This document shows positions 57,889 to 64,000 of a DNA stretch of 64,000 bases, piece by piece. A program made the position numbers and the translations under genes. The notes beneath the pieces are model-generated. The model did not search any database. It was not told the DNA's origin and saw only the letters and a list, made by a program, of their open reading frames with translations. The stretch spans positions 1-64,000 of the forward strand of contig JAMPAX010000006.1 in the NCBI GenBank assembly GCA_023667015.1. Direction: 5' to 3'. Origin of the DNA: Muribaculaceae bacterium (GTDB lineage: Bacteria; Bacteroidota; Bacteroidia; Bacteroidales; Muribaculaceae). The stretch's first letter is position 1, and every line of letters begins with the position of its first letter.

Positions 57889-59958
57889 TTATGTATTTAT
57901 TCTTTTATTACTTAGCTGAATATCTTTATTAAATATACGATAAGGGCCATCTCTTCTCAGACTATAGATATTTAAACCTATTTGCTTTGCCTCTTCTGTC
58001 AGCTCCAACTCTCTGCGTTTACGCAATGAATTATGAAGAATATATAGGCGATTTCTCACCTCTGTCATACCCTTTCTGCTACTTGCATCTCTTACGTCGG
58101 GGACACTTCCCGCAATGCTGTCGAGCGCTGTCAAACTACCCCTATAGCCGGAGCCTATAATGATAATATCCGCGTCTTTCGGAAGTTCATTAATTCTATC
58201 AACCGGGAGATCCACGCTAACTATTTTGTCGCCATAGAGTTCAACGCCACTTATCGTCCCTCTTGGTATGTCAAGAATTGTTTGCTCCCGTGAATGATAA
58301 TTCGCTATTGTTATCTCTTGATAAGAGTTGCGTATGATATATCCGTCTGTTTCGCGATAGGGTCTGAACATGGGTATGGTAGCAATGCTGAGTACTAAGA
58401 TGATCACTGAGGTAAATAGGTATCCGCGACGTTGCCGTCCTTCATATGCTGTCGGAATGAGCAGACCTATACCTATTGTCCAAAGAATTGCAGATAAAGC
58501 GCCTACATCCAAGGTCAGCGAAGATAGCGTGTCACCGCCCACAAACCGCGTGTAAGACAGCAGTGCATCGTGGGCACCATCAATAATACGAGCCAACCAT
58601 AAAGAGGGTAAGCCTACAGCAGAAAGAAGCAAAAAGAAGACGACTACACCGACAAAGAGTGGGAGCAGAGGCAACACCGGCAAATTCGCCGGAAGAAACA
58701 TAAGTGGAACTCTGCCAAAATGATAAGCCGCGATCAGCCACGATGCTGCAGTAGCCACAACGGTAGCGATAATCAATCCTACGAGCTTAGAGAGCATATG
58801 ATGATGGCGCAAATCAATAGGATTAAGGGGATTAGCGAAAGCTACCAAACCACCGACACAAATGAAACTTAGCTGAAAACCGGGATCGAGAAGCGAAAAA
58901 GGAGAGAAAAGAAGTATGAAAAACATCGCCCATAGCATAGTCATCAGCGATGAGTTTTTACGTTCAAGGAGAATAGCCATAAAAGATAGGGTCAACATCA
59001 AAGCCGCTCTGAGAGCCGAGGGCCCCAGTCCTGTCAAAAAGACGAAAACCCATATTATGGGGATTGCCAATAGATAGCGCAATTTATAGCTAAAGAAGAA
59101 ATTGAGTGGAAAAAGAACAACAAGAATAATTGTAGCAATAATGCCAACATGCATCCCACTGACTGCCAATATATGAGCTAAACCCACTTCGGAGAATCCG
59201 TCACGCATCTGCGTGTCCATATACTCACCATCGCCAAGTAGCATAGTGATTAGAAAATCAGACGTGGAATGCTGCAGACCACTATTCTCAATAAAAATCT
59301 CAAGCTTATCACGACACTCTGACAGCGACGCCGACAACGACTCCTGATGCCCCAGGGGATAAATCCGAGATGCCTCCATATGTTGCTCGCCCACAATACC
59401 CTTAAGTCTCATATAGCGAGCATAGTCTCCCGAAATAAAGTTTGGATTATCAGTGGGCGGTTCTAAATCACATTTAAAGGCTATTCTATCCCCTTTTCTC
59501 ACCAATATGGCATCAGTTATCAGCACCACCTTTAAATTGCGATGTAGGCTCGTATTTCTGCCTTTCTTTATAAACCGTTCTACGTTTACTGTAAGTCGGT
59601 CGCCGGAGGTGGAGTGTCCTACTTTCTCCACAACACCCACTGCCATAGCGCCGCTGCTCTCTTCGGGTAGAGACTCCGGTCGGCCGAAAGCTGTAGCTCC
59701 AATCCCTAATGCGAAGAAGGCCATGATGCTCCAGGTCCAGTGGAGCGGTACCATAGCAACTGCATCTACTGCAGTTTTAGTCTTCATCAGCGTCCAGATA
59801 TATATAGATATAGCAATTGCCTCTAAAACACCGGCAGCCCCATAGAGATAGATATTTGGCAAATCAACGAGAACCACCAAAGAAACAACAACGACCACTC
59901 CAACGACAAAAGCCATCGGAGGGAGATACTGCTGGGGAAATGGGGGACGTTGACTCAT
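57889..59958 (-). CDS. comEC: ComEC/Rec2 family competence protein
   Basis: ComEC forms the inner-membrane channel that admits single-stranded DNA during natural transformation. The 689 residues hold N-terminal membrane segments, an OB-fold-like DUF4131 region (KVVLITDAILVRKGDRIAFKC) and the core Competence domain starting near GLAHILAVSGMHVGI, with many membrane helices. The C-terminal region is soluble but lacks the HxHxDH metallo-beta-lactamase motif found in longer homologues. This short form is seen in Bacteroidetes. Neighbours give no competence operon. Confidence 0.88.
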   Translation of the reverse strand: MSQRPPFPQQYLPPMAFVVGVVVVVSLVVLVDLPNIYLYGAAGVLEAIAISIYIWTLMKTKTAVDAVAMVPLHWTWSIMAFFALGIGATAFGRPESLPEESSGAMAVGVVEKVGHSTSGDRLTVNVERFIKKGRNTSLHRNLKVVLITDAILVRKGDRIAFKCDLEPPTDNPNFISGDYARYMRLKGIVGEQHMEASRIYPLGHQESLSASLSECRDKLEIFIENSGLQHSTSDFLITMLLGDGEYMDTQMRDGFSEVGLAHILAVSGMHVGIIATIILVVLFPLNFFFSYKLRYLLAIPIIWVFVFLTGLGPSALRAALMLTLSFMAILLERKNSSLMTMLWAMFFILLFSPFSLLDPGFQLSFICVGGLVAFANPLNPIDLRHHHMLSKLVGLIIATVVATAASWLIAAYHFGRVPLMFLPANLPVLPLLPLFVGVVVFFLLLSAVGLPSLWLARIIDGAHDALLSYTRFVGGDTLSSLTLDVGALSAILWTIGIGLLIPTAYEGRQRRGYLFTSVIILVLSIATIPMFRPYRETDGYIIRNSYQEITIANYHSREQTILDIPRGTISGVELYGDKIVSVDLPVDRINELPKDADIIIIGSGYRGSLTALDSIAGSVPDVRDASSRKGMTEVRNRLYILHNSLRKRRELELTEEAKQIGLNIYSLRRDGPYRIFNKDIQLSNKRINT

Positions 59959-59970
59959 CTTACCATTTAT

Positions 59971-60015
59971 CTATCAACTATAAACTATAAACTATCAACT
60001 ATAAACTATAAACTA
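59971..60015. repeat. Heptamer repeat tract between comEC and aroE
   Basis: Six tandem heptamers, CTATCAA CTATAAA and four more with the same two alternatives, fill 59971-60012. The next three bases, CTA, form the TAG stop of aroE on the minus strand. Apart from 12 nt, the whole spacer between the two genes is repeat. Confidence 0.65.
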
Positions 60016-60768
60016 AGCATTCCAAATTCGCCACGCTTCGAGACCCTGAAGGCGAAGCATCTCCAGGCCATTTTTCACCTTGGCTCCTTTCAGTGCACAC
60101 TCATGAATAAAGGCAGTTTCAGCAGGATTATACACTAGATCGAAGGCGATATGTCTCCCACCAACGGCCTCATATGGGATATTCGGGCGGGACTCCACAT
60201 CGGGCCACATCCCCAAGGGAGTAGCATTGATAAGTAGGGGAGTATGAGCAATTAGATCCGGCGTAACGTAGCTATATGTAATGATATTCTCAGATAGGGG
60301 ACTACCGTTACGACTCACCCTCAGTGCTTGAATATCAAGCTCTCGAAGAGCCTCGAGAACTGCTAATGAGGCACCGCCGGTGCCGAAAACAAGAGCCTTG
60401 TCAACTCCGGGGGATAAAAGCGGCTTGAGCGAGTCTTTGAACCCCCGTACATCAGTGTTATAGCCATGAAGGGTCACCTTCCCCTCTGAACTACGATCCA
60501 CTCTTATAGTATTCACCGCACCAACTGCTCGTGCCAGCGATGACACGGAATCGAGGAGTGGGATGACACTCTGCTTATATGGGATAGTTACATTAAGACC
60601 TCTAATGCGCTTATCCTCATCGACAAATGATTTCAAACTTGATATATCAGGCATTGGAAATAAAACATATTCGGCGTCGATATTTTCGGCGCCGAATTTA
60701 CTATTAAACATATCTGCCGAGTAGGAATGACTGAGATGTCGACCCACAAGGCCATAGATCGCTTTCAT
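60013..60768 (-). CDS. aroE: Shikimate dehydrogenase
   Basis: AroE reduces 3-dehydroshikimate to shikimate with NADPH in aromatic amino acid synthesis. The 251-residue protein begins with the substrate-site motif YGLVGRHLSHSYS, carries the catalytic Lys in LNVTIPYKQ, the NADP loop GTGGASLAVLEAL, and INATPLGMWP. It is transcribed downstream of the M13 peptidase gene, separated by 34 nt. Confidence 0.94.
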   Translation of the reverse strand: MKAIYGLVGRHLSHSYSADMFNSKFGAENIDAEYVLFPMPDISSLKSFVDEDKRIRGLNVTIPYKQSVIPLLDSVSSLARAVGAVNTIRVDRSSEGKVTLHGYNTDVRGFKDSLKPLLSPGVDKALVFGTGGASLAVLEALRELDIQALRVSRNGSPLSENIITYSYVTPDLIAHTPLLINATPLGMWPDVESRPNIPYEAVGGRHIAFDLVYNPAETAFIHECALKGAKVKNGLEMLRLQGLEAWRIWNA

Positions 60769-60802
60769 TCAAGAGGGTAATAAAGGGGATAGTATAAGAT
60801 CT

Positions 60803-62827
60803 TTACCAGATAATGACTCTCTCATCTACAGGACGGAACATCGGATCGCCCTCGCCGATTTCGAAAGCCTCGAAGAACGGCTGGAGATTTCTTACGGAGA
60901 CGTTTACACGGTTGCGGCCCAAGGAATGGGAGTCAGTTTTTGTCAGCGATAAGATTTCCTCATCACGGATGTTGTTGGCCCACAGGTTGGCATACGCCAG
61001 GTAGAATCTCTGCTCGGGTGTGAAACCATCGATAACTGTAGGTTCTGTACCCTTGCGAGAATTCTGATAGGCAGTCATTGCAACACGCAAACCACCCTGG
61101 TCGGCAATATTCTCACCAAGGGTGAAGCGACCATTGGCGAAAACTCCGGGAGATACCTCTACCTGATTAAACTGCTCTACAAGTCTATCAGCAAGCTTAT
61201 TAAACTCAGCAGCATCCGCCTCAGTCCACCAATCCACGAGATTACCATGAGGATCATACTGACGACCCTGATCATCAAACCCGTGGGTCATCTCATGACC
61301 GATTACCACGCCTATAGCACCATAATTCAGAGCATCATCAGCCTCAAGATCAAAATAAGGTTTCTGCAGAATAGCTGCCGGGAAGCATATCTCATTGCTT
61401 GACGGACTGTAATATGCATTGACAGTCTGGGGAGTCATATGCCACTCAGTCTTGTCTACCGGCTTAGAGAGCTTCGAGTAATTATCTTGTGAATACCATT
61501 TCGAAGCATTGTAAACATTTTCCAGGTAGGTCAGAGACGGGTCGATATAAATACCGGAATAATCCTTCCACTTGTCCGGATATCCGATTTTCACCTTGAA
61601 AGTAGCGAGTTTATCGTGGGCTCGCTGTTTCGTTTCGGGCGACATCCATGTGAGTGAATCAATATGCTGACCTAAAGCAACACGAAGATTTTCCACGAGC
61701 TCCTTCATATACTGCTTATTGGCTTCGGGGAAGAACTTCTCTACATATAGCTGACCCACTGCCTCGCCAAACATCGAATTGGGGATAGCCATTGCACGTT
61801 TCCAGCGTGGCTGTTGCTCCTCCTTGCCACTCATGACGCGAGAGTAGAGATCAAAAGAGGCATCGTAGAAATCATCGCTCAGCAGACCGGTAGAATCGGC
61901 AATAACCTCGTAAGCAAAGAAATCCTTGAGCTCCTGATCGGTCAGAGCAGGCAGCAGCTCATTGAGATAATCGAGGAAAGCGGGAGAGCTGACATTGGCA
62001 GACTCCAAGTCCTTGACGCCCAGCTCAGCGAAGAAGGTATCCCAATCTATATTATGATAACGGTCCTTAATCTGCTGTATAGTCATCATATTGTAGCGCA
62101 GAGCAGGCTGACGGCGCTGTTCGCGGGTCATTTTATGCTCAGCGAAACCCTTTTCGATTTTTATTACCGTTTTCCATACACGCTCAGCATCCTTGGGAGA
62201 ATATCCGGCGAGCGTCATAATACGCTTCACGTATCTCTCATAGGCCTCCATTATCTTCTTATTTGTCTCGTTATCCTCGAGATAATAGTCTCTGTCGCCC
62301 AATCCCAGACCCGTCTCGCCAATATGCATGATATTGCGGTCAGAGTTTTTCGGATCGGAGCCTACACCGGCTGAGAAGAGGGTAGTAGTAATCCCATTAT
62401 GAATCCATGCTATAGTCCTGAAAAGATCTTCGCGTTGAGAATTCTTAATGCGATTGAGGAATGGATGCAGAGGCGCAGCGCCTTCATTGTTAAGACGTAC
62501 TGAGTCCATACCCATCATATAAATATCGCATACCTTCTGAGCATTAGAGCCCTTAACCTTAGATTCCGGATTTTCCGAAAGATTCAGTATAAGACCCTTG
62601 AGCTGCTGGCGAGCATTCTCACTAAGCTGGTCGAATGTACCAAAACGAGCGAACTCTGCAGGTATAGGATTGTTTTTCATCCATCCTCCACAGGCATACT
62701 GATAAAAGTCAACAGCGGGAGGAGTTGCAGGGTCGAGATTCACGCGGTCAATACCATGACCCGTAGCTGATGCAAACATTACCGGAGCTGAGACGACTGC
62801 TCCAAGCATTATTGATTTAAGGTTCAT
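60803..62827 (-). CDS. M13 family zinc metallopeptidase (PepO/neprilysin-like), exported
   Basis: The protein is 674 residues from ATG 62827 (MNLKSIMLGAVVSAPVMF), with a signal peptide; an ATG ten codons upstream is less likely. The zinc site is HEMTH in GVVIGHEMTHGFDDQG, with the third ligand Glu in GENIADQGGL and the NAYYSPSSNEI substrate segment. Members cleave oligopeptides in the periplasm or outside the cell. Start DFYQYACGGWMKNNPIP and the C-terminal MFRPVDERVIIW are family hallmarks, but the C-terminal Cys of the usual CxVW end is replaced. Confidence 0.92.
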   Translation of the reverse strand: MNLKSIMLGAVVSAPVMFASATGHGIDRVNLDPATPPAVDFYQYACGGWMKNNPIPAEFARFGTFDQLSENARQQLKGLILNLSENPESKVKGSNAQKVCDIYMMGMDSVRLNNEGAAPLHPFLNRIKNSQREDLFRTIAWIHNGITTTLFSAGVGSDPKNSDRNIMHIGETGLGLGDRDYYLEDNETNKKIMEAYERYVKRIMTLAGYSPKDAERVWKTVIKIEKGFAEHKMTREQRRQPALRYNMMTIQQIKDRYHNIDWDTFFAELGVKDLESANVSSPAFLDYLNELLPALTDQELKDFFAYEVIADSTGLLSDDFYDASFDLYSRVMSGKEEQQPRWKRAMAIPNSMFGEAVGQLYVEKFFPEANKQYMKELVENLRVALGQHIDSLTWMSPETKQRAHDKLATFKVKIGYPDKWKDYSGIYIDPSLTYLENVYNASKWYSQDNYSKLSKPVDKTEWHMTPQTVNAYYSPSSNEICFPAAILQKPYFDLEADDALNYGAIGVVIGHEMTHGFDDQGRQYDPHGNLVDWWTEADAAEFNKLADRLVEQFNQVEVSPGVFANGRFTLGENIADQGGLRVAMTAYQNSRKGTEPTVIDGFTPEQRFYLAYANLWANNIRDEEILSLTKTDSHSLGRNRVNVSVRNLQPFFEAFEIGEGDPMFRPVDERVIIW

Positions 62828-62896
62828 TATATCTTGTTGTTTATCGTTTTCAATCATATCCTTCTGCGTTGAATTTTCAAATAATTTACGAAGTGA

Positions 62897-64000
62897 TCAG
62901 GATAATGATTCTGTAAGTTCATCAAGATCCTGTTGGGCTACTTCCCACATTGACATAGAATTCTGCTGACGACGCTGGAGGTCATCGTACGCTTTTAGAG
63001 TCTCCGTAGAGGTATCACCTTCTGAAATTTTCTGCTCTATCTGCTGAATTTCAAGGTCTATTTTCTCCACTTCCTCCTCAGCTTGATCCACTCTCTTACG
63101 AGCCTTTCGTAGCATTTTATCCCGCTCTCTCTGCTCAGCATAAGACAGCTTACCGACAGGGGAGGGGGTGTTGGCAACTACGGATATTGCCTCTCGGGAA
63201 GAGGGCTGAGTACCGGAGGGCTGTTTATCGTCTGAGTTTGTATGTTTTGCTTTCCGTTCAATATCCTTAAGGTCAGAGAGATGTTTACGACGTATGAAAT
63301 CGTAAATACCACCTAAATTCTCTCGGACTCTGCCATCGCTAAACTCGTAGACCTTTTCAACGAGCCCATCAAGGAATTGACGGTCATGACTTACTACGAT
63401 TACCGTGCCCGTAAAGTCACGAATTGCTTCCTTAAGTATATCCTTGGTGCGCATATCCAAGTGGTTGGTAGGCTCATCGAGAATCAAGAAATTGACAGGC
63501 TCGAGAAGCAGCTTAATCATAGCCAGACGGGAACGCTCCCCACCGGAAAGGACTTTCACCTTCTTATCGATATCCTCACTACCAAACATAAAAGCACCGA
63601 GTATATCACGGATTTTCAAGCGAATATCACCAACAGCCACACGATCTATAGTGTCAAATACCGTCAAACTTTCATCAAGGAGTTGAGCCTGATTCTGAGC
63701 AAAATAGCCAATTTTTACATTGTGACCTATCTTGAGAGTACCAGTATGCTGAGTCTCAGACATGATACACTTCACGAGTGTAGATTTTCCTTCTCCATTA
63801 CGTCCTACAAACGCCACCTTATCTCCGCGACGTATTGTGAACTCTGCATGGTCAAAGACCTGATGGTCGCCATAAGCCTTTCCGACATTCTCAAGAATCA
63901 ACGGAAAATCACCACTACGCTCAGCAGGAGGAAACTTCAGATGTAGACGAGAGCGATCCACCTCATCAACCTCAACAGGCACAAGCTTTTCGAGCATCTT
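62897..64000 (-). CDS. ABC-F family ATPase, C-terminal part (gene runs off the window)
   Basis: The frame is open through the right edge, so the N-terminal nucleotide-binding domain is missing from this window. The visible part starts in the inter-domain linker and holds the second ATPase domain: Walker A GRNGEGKST, signature LSGGERSRLAM and Walker B FLILDEPTNHLD. A long charged C-terminal coiled coil follows (about EQRERDKMLRKARKRVDQAE onward). ABC-F proteins have no membrane domains and act on the ribosome, in translation or antibiotic protection. The subgroup resembles Uup/YdiF-type housekeeping members, but this cannot be settled from half a protein. Confidence 0.88.
   Translation of the reverse strand, partial: KMLEKLVPVEVDEVDRSRLHLKFPPAERSGDFPLILENVGKAYGDHQVFDHAEFTIRRGDKVAFVGRNGEGKSTLVKCIMSETQHTGTLKIGHNVKIGYFAQNQAQLLDESLTVFDTIDRVAVGDIRLKIRDILGAFMFGSEDIDKKVKVLSGGERSRLAMIKLLLEPVNFLILDEPTNHLDMRTKDILKEAIRDFTGTVIVVSHDRQFLDGLVEKVYEFSDGRVRENLGGIYDFIRRKHLSDLKDIERKAKHTNSDDKQPSGTQPSSREAISVVANTPSPVGKLSYAEQRERDKMLRKARKRVDQAEEEVEKIDLEIQQIEQKISEGDTSTETLKAYDDLQRRQQNSMSMWEVAQQDLDELTESLS

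Overview
The window is a piece of a Bacteroidales chromosome. Signs are the repeated Bacteroidetes-type promoters (TTTG, about 20 bp, TAnnTTTG), few Shine-Dalgarno sites, a type III glutamine synthetase, the DapL route to meso-diaminopimelate, a split glycine decarboxylase, DUF5606 and a C-terminal secretion-type tail on one exported protein. A gut Muribaculaceae-like or Prevotella-like relative fits, but genus cannot be read from the sequence.

Layout. 1-6 kb: tRNA-Gln(CTG), a GT4 glycosyltransferase, dapF-dapL for lysine/peptidoglycan, and GSIII. 6-10 kb: recQ and recJ on the minus strand. 9.9-11.1 kb: ParA with a ribbon-helix-helix partner. 11.2-12.8 kb: a secreted esterase and ogt. 13-18.7 kb: pyrC-pyrK-pyrD-pyrF-pyrE-pyrB, preceded by a structured leader ending in an intrinsic terminator. 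19-20.6 kb: an exported protein of unknown role. 20.7-43.3 kb: a 6S-like structured RNA, then purE-purL-purC-purM-purN-purH-purD/folD-purB-purA-guaB-guaA-purF-carA-carB, all on the plus strand with little spacing. 43.4-46.2 kb: a DUF5606 protein and htpG. 46.3-47.6 kb: a LolE/FtsX-type permease. 47.8-53.6 kb: gcvT, gcvH, gcvPA-gcvPB-lpdA. 53.7-64 kb, minus strand: a WG-repeat lipoprotein, a metallo-beta-lactamase hydrolase, rsmG, comEC, aroE, an M13 peptidase and a partial ABC-F ATPase.

How the parts work together. The window encodes every enzyme from bicarbonate, glutamine and aspartate to UMP, and from PRPP to AMP and GMP, except that no purK is present. One-carbon supply is built in: the glycine cleavage genes make 5,10-methylene-THF, and FolD, fused here to the C-terminus of PurD, turns it into 10-formyl-THF used by PurN and PurH.

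The most unusual items are (1) the PurD-FolD fusion; (2) a PyrB ending in a PyrI-like zinc domain with no PyrI in sight; (3) the pyrC leader, with possible pseudoknot and antiterminator pairings before a terminator; (4) the structured RNA upstream of purE; (5) a roughly 165-bp terminal-inverted-repeat element in two full copies plus a 36-bp miniature; (6) a REP-like palindrome family, one copy lying inside a nested hairpin between pyrE and pyrB; and (7) intergenic heptamer repeats that supply the stop codon of neighbouring genes.
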